From Streptomyces yatensis (GTDB lineage Bacteria; Actinomycetota; Actinomycetes; Streptomycetales; Streptomycetaceae), in contig NZ_CP072941.1 in NCBI RefSeq assembly GCF_018069625.1, positions 5,642,001 to 5,706,000 on the forward strand: a DNA stretch of 64,000 nt. The letters run 5' to 3'. The translations under genes were made by a program, and so were the position numbers. Numbering within the stretch: position 1 is the stretch's first letter; every line of letters starts with the position of its first letter. A model generated the notes under the pieces. The model ran no database searches. It was given only the letters and a program-made list of their open reading frames with translations, and was not told the origin of the DNA. Below, one piece after another: positions 8,726 to 16,160 of the stretch.

Positions 8726-11194
8726 TTACGCGCCCGCCACGATCACCTGGACGCCCTCCGGGACTCCGGTCACCCCCGTATTGCGGTGGCTCAGCCGCAG
8801 GGTGTGCAGCCGGGGGAAGGCGGCCAGCCAGCTCAGGTCCAGGTCCGCGCCCAGGTCGTAGGCGAGCCACAGCTCGGTCAGCCGCTCCGCCACCAGGCCC
8901 TCGGCCAGCTGGTCCGGGGTGAGCGCACCGGCTATCTGGACGCAGGGGCGGCCGCCGAGCCGGCGCAGGGCCCGCAGCTCCTCCAGGTCCGACACCGGAA
9001 AGTCGAGTTCCCGCTCATCGAGATGGCCGATGATTTCCTCGGCGTAACGATCGGTGTCATATCGCCGCCAGGCGCCCGCGAGCCGCGCCCGTACCGCCCA
9101 GGAGGCGCGGTCCCGCAGCCGGACCAGATAGTCGATGGCGCGGTCGTCGGCTATCGAGGTGGCGGTGACGGCCAGCCGGTGGGCTTCCTCATCGGATACG
9201 CCGCTGGGATCGGGCAGCATTTCCAGCACGATAGGCCCGATCCAGCCGAGCGCGCGGGCCGCTTCCAGCGAGGTCGGGCGTACCAGATCGCGGGTATAGC
9301 GATGCACCCGGGAACGCACCTCGGGGTCCAGCTCCGTCGCGTGTTCCAGACATGCGGCCGCCAGGAGTTTGCGATGGCGGGCATGGACCGGCCGGGCGTC
9401 TTTACGGGCCGCCAGCAGCCCCTCCAGGAGGTAGCCGCATTCATCGGGGCGGGCGAGAGCGACCGACATTCTGATCACTTCTTCCCAGTCGTCCAGGTGT
9501 GCGTGGTCGATCAGGAAGTCGAAATCGTGCCGTTCGACGACCGCTCTCGCGCTGAGATAGTCCTGGAACGTTCGGTGCACGAAATCGACCGAACCGGGTG
9601 TGGGCTCGCGCAATAGACCGGTCCGATTGAGCAGATGTCGGTAGATCTCCTCCGGCCCGCCCTGCTGCGCCGCGTGCGGAATGGCCGGGAGGTGCCGGCC
9701 GAGCGTCTCGACGGCGGTGGTCCGGTCCATTTCGGACCGGCCGTTGACGAGCATCCAGTGCGCCAGCTTCTGCAGCAGCTGGATCTTCGGTTCCTGGGGG
9801 AGGTCGATTCCCTCCGGCGGCAGCATGGCGCGCTCGCGGTCGCGCCGTTCCAGCAGCATGGAAAGGGCCGCGTCATAGAGAGCTTTCCGGCCGCGCGGCA
9901 GATAGCCGCGGCGGTCCCGGTGCAGCGCGCACAGCAGACCGCACATCAGTGGATTGGTGGCCAGCCGGCCCAGGTCCCGGGTAATCCTCACGGCGTCCAG
10001 CAGCGTTTCCTCGTAACCACTCAACCGGTCCAGATCGGCACCGTCGGTGATGTCCTGGCGGGCGGCCGCATGCCAGCGCCGGATGAACGCGGTGACGCCC
10101 TCGCGGCTGAGCGGGGAGAGTTTCAGCTCGGTGAAGCGCTCCGAGGCCAGCCAGTTCTCCCGTACGGCCGAGGGGCGCGAGGTGACCAGCCAGATATTTC
10201 CCGGATAGCGCGCCGGAAGCTCGCGCAGCGCCTCCCGCAGCCGCTCACGCTCCCCCTCCGGGGCCTCGTCCACCCCGTCCACGAGCAGCAGCCCGCGCCC
10301 GTGGGACAGCACCCGCTCGGCCCAGCCCGGCGGCTGGGCGGCGGTGTGCGGATAGCGGACGGCGGACAGGAAGGCGTCCGGCTCCGGGAAGCCGTCGCGG
10401 CGGAACCGGCGCACGGGGAGCACGAAGGGGACCCGCCCGCGCAGCCCCGCCAGCGGGACCGGGAGGTCACCGCGGGCCACGGACACCGCGAGCCGCTGCA
10501 CCAGCGTGGTCTTGCCCGACCCCGCAACGCCCCACAGCAGCACCCTTTCGCGTCCGGCGAGGGCCTGTTCGGCGGGGGCGCTCGGGCCTCCCGCGTCGGT
10601 CTCGGTCTCCAGGCTGAGATAGGCGGCGTCCAGCGGCCAGCTGTCGGGGGAGTGGGCCAGATCGATGCCGTAGATGGTGAGGTGGTCGTGGGCGGCGATG
10701 ATGTCCTGGGCGTAGCGCTGCTCGAACGCGGCGTCCTCGGCGGCCGTGACGAAGGGGGAGCGGCGGATCAGGAAGCGGAGGATGTGCGCGCAGACGGCCT
10801 CGCGTAGTGAGGCGTGCGTGCTGGCGTCGTCCGCGTCCAGCCCTTCGTCGGCGTCGGGGGCGGCGATGGCGAGGTGGCGGGCGAAGGCTTCGGGGCCGAG
10901 GCGGACGGCTCGTAGATCGTCCAGGTCGACGGTGCCGAGGGCGTGGAGGGTGCGGGCGAGGGCGTCGGTGAGCGCTTGCGTCTGCGACTGCGCTTGTGCT
11001 TGCTCGGGCGCGGGGTGTCCCTGTCCCTGTTCCGCGTTGACGAGTGCGGCGGCGATCCGGGGCAGGTCCCGTTCGGTGAGCGTGCGGTGGTCGCCCTGGA
11101 AGGCGACGAGGGAGGCGATGCGGACGGGCCGGTTCACCGGCCCGTCGGCGACGAAGAGTTCCTGGACCAATGTGGCTATGGCTGCGGGATCCAT
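8726..11194 (-). CDS. NACHT-domain NTPase (STAND, NLR-like)
   Basis: An 822-residue signal-transducing NTPase. The N-terminal about 200 residues are helical and contain [26 protein letters not shown] sequence (shown in pieces: [20 protein letters not shown]) typical of NACHT N-terminal helical domains. The NACHT core has Walker [11 protein letters not shown] (221-230), extended Walker [15 protein letters not shown] (301-314) and the VTSRPSA sensor (337-343). A helical middle and a HEAT/leucine-rich-like tail ([19 protein letters not shown]) end the protein. No effector domain is recognisable. The ATG at 11194 is preceded by a G-rich site; the open frame upstream is low-complexity. Related bacterial NACHT proteins act in antiphage defence; others are regulatory in Streptomyces. 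Role here is inferred. Confidence 0.85.
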   Translation of the reverse strand: MDPAAIATLVQELFVADGPVNRPVRIASLVAFQGDHRTLTERDLPRIAAALVNAEQGQGHPAPEQAQAQSQTQALTDALARTLHALGTVDLDDLRAVRLGPEAFARHLAIAAPDADEGLDADDASTHASLREAVCAHILRFLIRRSPFVTAAEDAAFEQRYAQDIIAAHDHLTIYGIDLAHSPDSWPLDAAYLSLETETDAGGPSAPAEQALAGRERVLLWGVAGSGKTTLVQRLAVSVARGDLPVPLAGLRGRVPFVLPVRRFRRDGFPEPDAFLSAVRYPHTAAQPPGWAERVLSHGRGLLLVDGVDEAPEGERERLREALRELPARYPGNIWLVTSRPSAVRENWLASERFTELKLSPLSREGVTAFIRRWHAAARQDITDGADLDRLSGYEETLLDAVRITRDLGRLATNPLMCGLLCALHRDRRGYLPRGRKALYDAALSMLLERRDRERAMLPPEGIDLPQEPKIQLLQKLAHWMLVNGRSEMDRTTAVETLGRHLPAIPHAAQQGGPEEIYRHLLNRTGLLREPTPGSVDFVHRTFQDYLSARAVVERHDFDFLIDHAHLDDWEEVIRMSVALARPDECGYLLEGLLAARKDARPVHARHRKLLAAACLEHATELDPEVRSRVHRYTRDLVRPTSLEAARALGWIGPIVLEMLPDPSGVSDEEAHRLAVTATSIADDRAIDYLVRLRDRASWAVRARLAGAWRRYDTDRYAEEIIGHLDERELDFPVSDLEELRALRRLGGRPCVQIAGALTPDQLAEGLVAERLTELWLAYDLGADLDLSWLAAFPRLHTLRLSHRNTGVTGVPEGVQVIVAGA

Positions 11195-11661
11195 GAGGCC
11201 CCGTCCCCCCGGTGACTGTTGTTCGCCGTATCGAAGAAGCCACCAGGGTAGGCGGGGACGGTCCGGGGGTGGTGGGGGTTCGGCGTGGGTTCCGGGGGCG
11301 GGCGGGGGCACGGGGTGGGTGCGCCGGGCGGTGGTTGCGGTGCGTTGCCGGGCGCGGGGGCGTTGTTGGGTGGGGGTGCACGGGGTGCGGGTGCGTGGTG
11401 GTTGCTGGGGTGCGCCTGCTGTTCGTGGTGGGTGCCGGGTGCGGGGCCTCCGGGGCGGCGCCCTGGACCGTATATTTACGGCGCCATTGGCCGGGGGCGT
11501 GGGGTGGGCCGGGGATTGGCGCCACAAATACGCCCCTGGCCTTCGGCATGGGGAACCCCGAGCGTCCAGGACACCACCCCTGCGACCCCGCCCCCTCCCG
11601 CCTCGTCGGCGACCGCGCCCCGGTAGCACGGCTCCCGGGGTGGCCCGGGCCCGCTCGGTGA
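11195..11661. other. G/T-skewed low-complexity intergenic region
   Basis: 467 bp with very strong strand asymmetry: the + strand is rich in G runs and GGTG/GGTT. It includes five G runs in a row at 11294-11319 (G5-C-G3-C-G5-CAC-G4-T-G3), a textbook G-quadruplex pattern about 100 bp upstream of the NACHT start. Translations are Pro/Thr/Arg-rich low complexity and not convincing genes. Confidence 0.5.
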
Positions 11662-11937
11662 CTACCGGTCCGACTCCTCCACCGCGAAGAGCTCGTCCAA
11701 TAGCTCGTCTGCCTGGGAGACGGTGAACGCGCGGTCGAGCCACTGCCGCAGGGTGTCGCGGTAGGTGCATTCGCTGATGCGGCGGCGTGTCTCGGACCGG
11801 ACGGCGATCCCCCGATGTTCGAGGATGCGCAGGACTCCCTCGGCCAGCCCTGCCGCCTCCCCGTGGGCCTGGCCCTTGAGGAAGGTCTGCTCGATGAGGG
11901 TTCCCCGGCCGGGGAAGTAGCTACCTACTACGGCCAT
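11662..11937 (-). pseudogene. Partial second copy of the Rpn-like protein C-terminus
   Basis: A 91-codon frame whose product aligns along its whole length with the C-terminal 85 or so residues of the neighbouring Rpn-like protein. Both start M(A/S)VVGSYFPGRGTL and share TFLKGQA, VLRILE and QWLDRA/HWLDRA; by eye more than half the positions are identical. It begins 7 bp after the neighbour's stop and has no ribosome-binding site. It contains none of the nuclease core. Most likely a remnant of a tandemly duplicated gene that lost its 5' part; a separately coupled small protein is possible. Confidence 0.6.
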
Positions 11938-11944
11938 GGTGTCG

Positions 11945-12838
11945 TCAGCCGTCCTCGGTGAAGAGCTCGTTGGCGGTGGAGACGGTCATGGCACGGTCGA
12001 GCCAGTGGTCCAGTGTCTTGATGTCGGTGCAGTTGGTGATGCGCTCGCGGATCTCCGCCGAGGTGCGGATCCGCCTGTTTTCCAGGATGCGCAGCACGGC
12101 ACGCGCACCCCCCACAGCCTCACCCACGGCCTGGCCCTTGAGGAAGGTCTCTTCGACAAGGGTGCCGCGACCAGGGAAGTAGCTGCCTACCACGCTCATC
12201 AGTTTCCTCCAGACGTCTCGTGCTGGGGTATTCCCCAGGCCGATCTCCAGTAGCTCCGAGTAGTACGGGCGGGACTCCGGGTCGGCCTTGGCGAGGGCCT
12301 GAGCCAGTGTTTTCAGTATGGCCGGAGCGTTTGGGTCGCGCCCATGTGTCAATGCCGAGAAGGCAGCCAGGGTCAGATCCTGGGACGCCTCCTCGGGGTC
12401 GAGGATCACCGGGACGTTTCCGGGGCCCAGCACCAGCGGGTGTACGGACAGTGCTGTCCACCCCTCCACGCCGATCCGAAAGGGCCCCGCTGCCCAGTCG
12501 GCGGTTTTCTTGTCCTGGCAGACTACGAGTAGCAGCACCGGAAGCTCGTGCTTCGCTGCCATGTATGAGAGGTAGTACGCCCAACTGAACGCCTTGTCCG
12601 GGTCGCGGCGCCCCTGTGCCTCGATGGCCAGGAGGAAGCCGCCGCCGTCAGGCGGAACCACGCGCAACACGCTGTCCACGCGCCGTTCCAACGGACGGAT
12701 CTCCGTGGCATCCGGGGTGAGCACCTCGACGGCCGCATTCTCCGACAGCGGGACGTCCAATATGCGGAACACCGGAGCGAGTAACTCCGGGCGTTCTTGA
12801 AAGATGCGGTGTGCGGCCTCATGCCGCGAACTGACCAT
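11945..12838 (-). CDS. Rpn-like PD-(D/E)XK family protein
   Basis: A 297-residue protein related to the Rpn (putative transposase/recombination-promoting nuclease) superfamily. The core reads RVDSVLRVVPPDGGGFLLAI-EAQGRRDPDKAFSWAYYLSYM, written here in two parts: an Asp followed about 15 residues later by E-x-Q, a recognised variant of the PD-(D/E)XK metal site. The C-terminal half (VGSYFPGRGTLVEETFLKGQ, WLDRAMTV) is helical. The ATG at 12838 is used; the longer frame upstream is not protein-like. Leu codon 19 is TTA (12782-12784 on the other strand), suggesting bldA dependence. Activity is inferred from fold only. Confidence 0.7.
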   Translation of the reverse strand: MVSSRHEAAHRIFQERPELLAPVFRILDVPLSENAAVEVLTPDATEIRPLERRVDSVLRVVPPDGGGFLLAIEAQGRRDPDKAFSWAYYLSYMAAKHELPVLLLVVCQDKKTADWAAGPFRIGVEGWTALSVHPLVLGPGNVPVILDPEEASQDLTLAAFSALTHGRDPNAPAILKTLAQALAKADPESRPYYSELLEIGLGNTPARDVWRKLMSVVGSYFPGRGTLVEETFLKGQAVGEAVGGARAVLRILENRRIRTSAEIRERITNCTDIKTLDHWLDRAMTVSTANELFTEDG

Positions 12839-12921
12839 GCATGTGAACGTAGGGTCATCGGAGCATGTGCACGGGGCAAATGACCGATGATCACCCGATT
12901 GGGGGAAAGGTCCGTGTGGGG

Positions 12922-13434
12922 TCAGGCGGCGATCTCGTATGCCTGCTGCTGAGGGGTGAGCTCGAACCAGAGCAGCTTGCCGTTGATGCCGAAGAGGTCG
13001 TCGGCGAGGGGGTAGCCGCCCCAGTTGTCGGCGCACAGCCGGACGATGAGCAGGCCCCGGCCGGAGGTCGCGTCCAGGCGGGTGGCGGCCTCGGTGAGCG
13101 CGGTGAAGCGGTCGAGGGGACTGGGCGGAGCGTCGAAGGGTGCGGGGATGGTGGGGTTGGTGTCCCAGATGCTGACGCGGAGGCGGCTTTCGCAGAGGTG
13201 GCGGATGCGGAGTTGGGCCGGGCCGTCGGAGTGGCGCACGGCGTTGGTGACCAGCTCGCAGGTGAGGAGTTCCGCCGTGTCGGTCAGCTCGGCCATGCCG
13301 TGGGAGGCCAGGACGGCCCGCAGAGTCACCCGCGAGATCCTGGCCGCCCGTGGGTCGTTGGGCAGGCGGAGGGAGTACGTCCAGGGTCCCTCCGACGGTC
13401 CTGCGGTCGGCTCCTGCGGCGCTACGGTTGCCAT
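12922..13434 (-). CDS. RsbW-like ATP-binding (HATPase) regulatory protein
   Basis: A 170-residue single-domain GHKL ATPase of the anti-sigma/serine-kinase type abundant in Streptomyces. The N box (ELLTCELVTNAVRHSDGPAQL), G1 Asp (VSIWDTNP) and G2 loop (TSGRGLLIVRLCADNWG) are all visible. I chose ATG 13434 because GAGGGAG lies 7 nt before it; a GTG 14 codons upstream lacks such a site. It is divergent from the XRE/DUF5753 gene and completes a WhiJ-like trio. The sigma factor or antagonist partner is not in view. Confidence 0.85.
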   Translation of the reverse strand: MATVAPQEPTAGPSEGPWTYSLRLPNDPRAARISRVTLRAVLASHGMAELTDTAELLTCELVTNAVRHSDGPAQLRIRHLCESRLRVSIWDTNPTIPAPFDAPPSPLDRFTALTEAATRLDATSGRGLLIVRLCADNWGGYPLADDLFGINGKLLWFELTPQQQAYEIAA

Positions 13435-13587
13435 GCGAGTCTCCCTCGGCTGATTAAGTTGAGTGCCTTGGGTCACACCATATTGCGCTCGCTGTAATGT
13501 CTTCCATTGAAGCCAGGGAAGTCATTCCAAGTTGACTCGTGTGGGTGACGTTCGCGCAGCGTGCGCATTCCGAGGAGGAGACGGCCG

Positions 13588-14439
13588 GTGCCGCCAAGTA
13601 GTACGCCCACCGCGCGGAAGCAAAGGCTGGGCGCCGAGCTGCGCAAACTGCGAGAGCGCGCAGGAATGTCATCGACTGCGGCCGCCGCTCTCCTGGGCGG
13701 CAACCAAGCGCGGATCAGCAATATCGAGGCAGGCCGCTACGCGGTGAGTGCGGAGCGGGTACGTGTTCTGGCGCAGAACTACAGCTGCTCGGATCAGGCG
13801 CTCGTGGACGCGCTCGCCGGAATGACGGGAGACCGAAAACGAGGCTGGTGGGAGGAGTATCGGGAGACGTTCCCCTCTGGGCTTCTGGACTTGGCAGAGC
13901 TTGAGCACCACGCCGTCGCGGCTCGAGTGGCCCAGGTGATCACTGTTCCCGGTCTGCTGCAGACTCCCGAGCACGCCCGGGCGATCTTTCGTGACGTCGT
14001 CCCGCCGCTCATGCCGCCTGAGGTGGAACATCGGGTGTCGTACCGGGTCAAGCGTCAGGTCGTCCTGTTCCGAGACGAGCCGCTGCCGTACACCGCGATC
14101 ATCCACGAGGCCGCCTTGAGGATGCAGTTCGGCGGTGCGGCTACGGCCAAGGCCCAACTGGAACACCTCATCGGCATGAGCGAGCGGGACCATGTGACAG
14201 TCGTCGTCATCCCCTTCGGCGGCGCGTCCTTCCCCATCTCGGCACACGGGGTCGACTACTTCTGCGGTCCGGTGACCCAACTCGACACTGTCCAGCTCGA
14301 TACAGCGCATGGCGTTGAACTGGTTGATGCTGCTGCTCAGTTGGAGAAGTACAGGTTGGTGCTCGACCGCATGGAGCAGGCCGCTCTGGGGCCGGACGAG
14401 TCACGGGACCTCATTCGCCGCATTGCGCGGGAGATCTGA
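13588..14439 (+). CDS. XRE-family regulator with DUF5753 (WhiJ-like)
   Basis: A 283-residue regulator. An N-terminal helix-turn-helix (RLGAELRKLRERAGMSSTAA, NQARISNIEAGRYAVS) is followed by the DUF5753 domain (QVITVPGLLQTPEHARAIF, RQVVLFRDEPLPYTAIIHEA, VTVVVIPFGG, FCGPVTQLDTVQLDTA). GTG 13588 is used because GAGGAGGAG lies 7 nt upstream. A DUF397 gene follows after 12 bp and a HATPase gene is divergent, the same set as the S. coelicolor whiJ locus, whose members influence sporulation. The target promoter and ligand are unknown. Confidence 0.9.
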   Translation: MPPSSTPTARKQRLGAELRKLRERAGMSSTAAAALLGGNQARISNIEAGRYAVSAERVRVLAQNYSCSDQALVDALAGMTGDRKRGWWEEYRETFPSGLLDLAELEHHAVAARVAQVITVPGLLQTPEHARAIFRDVVPPLMPPEVEHRVSYRVKRQVVLFRDEPLPYTAIIHEAALRMQFGGAATAKAQLEHLIGMSERDHVTVVVIPFGGASFPISAHGVDYFCGPVTQLDTVQLDTAHGVELVDAAAQLEKYRLVLDRMEQAALGPDESRDLIRRIAREI

Positions 14440-14451
14440 AGGGGAAGGTTT

Positions 14452-14658
14452 GTGTCCAGGCTCGACTGGCGGAAGTCCACGTTCAGTGAAGAGGCATCGT
14501 CCTGCGTCTACGTTGCGGTCACAGGCAACGGGAAGATCAGGCTCCGGGAGAGCGATGACCCCGAGGTCATCCTGAGAACCACGCGCGCCTCACTACGCGC
14601 CTTCATACGTGGCGCCAAGGCCGGTGCGTTCGACCGCATCCAGCGAGGTGGGGCGTAA
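14452..14658 (+). CDS. DUF397 small protein, partner of the WhiJ-like regulator
   Basis: A 68-residue DUF397 protein. The diagnostic start LDWRKSTFSEEASSCVYVAV and the C-terminal RATLRAFI-type segment (here RASLRAFIRGAKAGAFD) are present. It starts with GTG 12 bp after the XRE gene and is almost certainly cotranscribed. In whiJ-like loci such proteins are thought to work with, or antagonise, the paired XRE protein; toxin-antitoxin behaviour has been suggested but cannot be judged from sequence. Confidence 0.9.
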   Translation: MSRLDWRKSTFSEEASSCVYVAVTGNGKIRLRESDDPEVILRTTRASLRAFIRGAKAGAFDRIQRGGA

Positions 14659-14659
14659 A

Positions 14660-14707
14660 GCGCGACGGCCCGTCGGAGAGGGAGGGAGAACAGACGGCCC
14701 GTCGCGT
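14660..14707 (+). terminator. Hairpin ending the WhiJ-like operon
   Basis: Two near-palindromic GACGGCCCGTC copies are arranged so that 14660-14674 pairs with 14693-14707 (15 bp, two mismatches) across an 18-nt purine-rich loop, immediately after the DUF397 stop. Confidence 0.6.
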
Positions 14708-14797
14708 GGGTGAGCCTAGGGACGGGCGCTGAGCGGGCACTTACCGCTCGCTGAGGCCGGGCCGTAAAAGGGGAGGCGGCCCGGGCGTCGGTCCGGG

Positions 14798-14803
14798 TAC
14801 CGT
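14798..14803 (+). promoter_or_regulatory. Candidate -10 of the leader-ORF transcript
   Basis: TACCGT ends 6 nt before the ATG of a 9-codon ORF, the leaderless spacing seen at other genes in this window. No clear -35 is present. Confidence 0.4.
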
Positions 14804-14809
14804 CCCCGC

Positions 14810-14839
14810 ATGGACTCCTTCCGTCAGATCTACGGCTGA
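14810..14839 (+). CDS. Putative leader peptide (MDSFRQIYG) of the macrolide glycosyltransferase gene
   Basis: A 9-codon ORF, ATG to TGA, whose stop is 90 nt before the glycosyltransferase ATG. A -10-like hexamer 6 nt upstream would give a leaderless transcript starting at this ATG. Bases 14824-14832 (TCAGATCTA, inside the last codons) are perfectly complementary to 14906-14914 (TAGATCTGA), which end 15 nt before the glycosyltransferase ATG. A second small hairpin (ACGGC/GCCGT, 14832-14847) spans the stop. This layout resembles translational attenuators of macrolide-resistance genes. Translation is unproven. Confidence 0.45.
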   Translation: MDSFRQIYG

Positions 14840-14905
14840 TACGCCGTTCCGCCCCGCGCATCGGCGACCACGCCCGTGCGCTGGGCCGTCGTGTCCATTT
14901 CGCCC

Positions 14906-14914
14906 TAGATCTGA
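14906..14914 (+). promoter_or_regulatory. Sequence complementary to the leader ORF, next to the ribosome-binding site
   Basis: TAGATCTGA pairs without mismatch to TCAGATCTA in the leader ORF. The only purine stretch before the ATG at 14930 (GAAACGAG) starts inside this element, so pairing could mask ribosome entry. Confidence 0.4.
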
Positions 14915-14929
14915 AACGAGTGATTCCGT

Positions 14930-16105
14930 ATGTCCCGTCGCCGTGCCCATATCGCCATGGTCGGCATCCCCGCCATCAGCCACACCCTGCCCAGCCTCGA
15001 GGTCATCCGTGAGCTCGTGGCGCGCGGGCATCGGGTGACGTACGCCAACGACGCCTTCATGGCGGACGTCATCAAGCCGACCGGTGCCGAGTTCGTGCCG
15101 TTCGAGTCCACCCTCCCGGTCGCCGACAACGACTGGCCGGAAGACCCGATCGCAGCGATGACGCTGTTCCTGGACGATGCCATCCGCGTCCTGCCCCAGC
15201 TGCGCGCCGTGTACGACCGAGACCCGGCCGATCTGTATCTGTACGACATCGGCGCGTACGCCGCCCGTGCGCTCGCCGAGGCGCAGGGGCGCCCGGTGGT
15301 CCAGTTGTCACCGACGATCGTGGCCTGGGAGGGGTATCACGACGAGTTCGGGGCGCAGATCATGAGCCTTCCCGGGGCGGAGGCGTATCAGGAGAAGTTC
15401 GCGACCTGGCTCGCGGAGTCCGGCGCCACCACCACGGACCCGAACGCCTTCTCCGGCCTGCCGCCGCGCTGTGTCGCGCTCGTTCCCCGCGCCATGCAGC
15501 CGAACGCGGACCGGGTGAACACCGAGGTCGTGACGTTCGTCGGGCCCTGCCTCGGCGACCGTGCGGACCAGGGTGGATGGGAGCGCCCCGCCGACGCGGA
15601 GAAGGTGCTGCTGATCTCCCTGGGCTCGGCGTACACCCGGCAGGCCGACTTCTACCGGGCGTGCGTCGCGGCCTTCGGGGACCTGCCCGGGTGGCATGTC
15701 GTGCTGCAGATCGGCAAGTACGTCGACCCCGGTGAGCTGGGGGAGATCCCGGGCAATGTCGAGGTGCGCAATTGGGTGCCGCAGCTCGCGATTCTGGAGC
15801 GGGCCGACGCGTTCGTCACCCACGCGGGGATGGGCGGCAGCAGTGAGGGCCTGTACTGCGGGCTGCCCATGATCGCGGTACCGCAGGGCGCCGAGCAGCC
15901 GATGAACGCCGACCGGCTCGTGGAGCTGGGGGTGGCCCGCCGTATCGACACGGCGGATGCCACCGCCGGGACGCTGCGGGCGGCGCTCACCGAACTCACC
16001 ACGGATCCGGAGGTGGCGCGGCGTTCGGCGCGGCTGAAGGCCGAGACGCGGGCCGAGGGCGGCACCGGGCGGGCCGCCGATCTGATCGAGGCCGCGCTGC
16101 GGTGA
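14930..16105 (+). CDS. Macrolide-inactivating glycosyltransferase (OleD/Mgt-like, GT1)
   Basis: A 391-residue cytosolic GT-B enzyme closely resembling OleD, which glucosylates macrolides with UDP-glucose. Shared segments: SLEVIRELVARGHRVTYA, LDDAIRVLPQL, EKVLLISLGSAYTRQADFYR, LPGWHVVLQIGKYVDPGELG and the donor motif NWVPQLAILERADAFVTHAG then GLPMIAVPQGAEQ. The catalytic His (H18, in AISHTLP) and its Asp partner (in LYLYDIGAY) are retained, although the flanking HGH of OleD is ISH here. A leader ORF and complementary leader element suggest drug-induced expression. No macrolide synthase is in the window, so a self-protection role against exogenous macrolides is likely. Confidence 0.88.
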   Translation: MSRRRAHIAMVGIPAISHTLPSLEVIRELVARGHRVTYANDAFMADVIKPTGAEFVPFESTLPVADNDWPEDPIAAMTLFLDDAIRVLPQLRAVYDRDPADLYLYDIGAYAARALAEAQGRPVVQLSPTIVAWEGYHDEFGAQIMSLPGAEAYQEKFATWLAESGATTTDPNAFSGLPPRCVALVPRAMQPNADRVNTEVVTFVGPCLGDRADQGGWERPADAEKVLLISLGSAYTRQADFYRACVAAFGDLPGWHVVLQIGKYVDPGELGEIPGNVEVRNWVPQLAILERADAFVTHAGMGGSSEGLYCGLPMIAVPQGAEQPMNADRLVELGVARRIDTADATAGTLRAALTELTTDPEVARRSARLKAETRAEGGTGRAADLIEAALR

Positions 16106-16111
16106 GATGAC

Positions 16112-16144
16112 GATGGCCCGGCCGCTTGGGGCGGCCGGGCCATC
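16112..16144. terminator. Bidirectional terminator between convergent genes
   Basis: A perfect 14-bp stem (16112-16125 with 16131-16144) and 5-nt loop between the glycosyltransferase and 5'-nucleotidase stop codons. Confidence 0.8.
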
Positions 16145-16160
16145 GGCAGGCGTCGGGCGA

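Noticed and set aside
5952..8870. 972-codon minus-strand frame opposite clpC
   Set aside because: Leu/Val/Asp/Gly-biased antisense shadow of clpC.
11195..11770. N-terminal extension of the NACHT protein by up to 192 residues
   Set aside because: The extra sequence is Pro/Thr/Arg low complexity in a G/T-skewed region, and the methionine at 11194 begins family-like sequence.
8726..16105. Prophage or integrative element between clpC and the 5'-nucleotidase gene
   Set aside because: No integrase, tRNA, att-like direct repeats or phage structural genes were seen.
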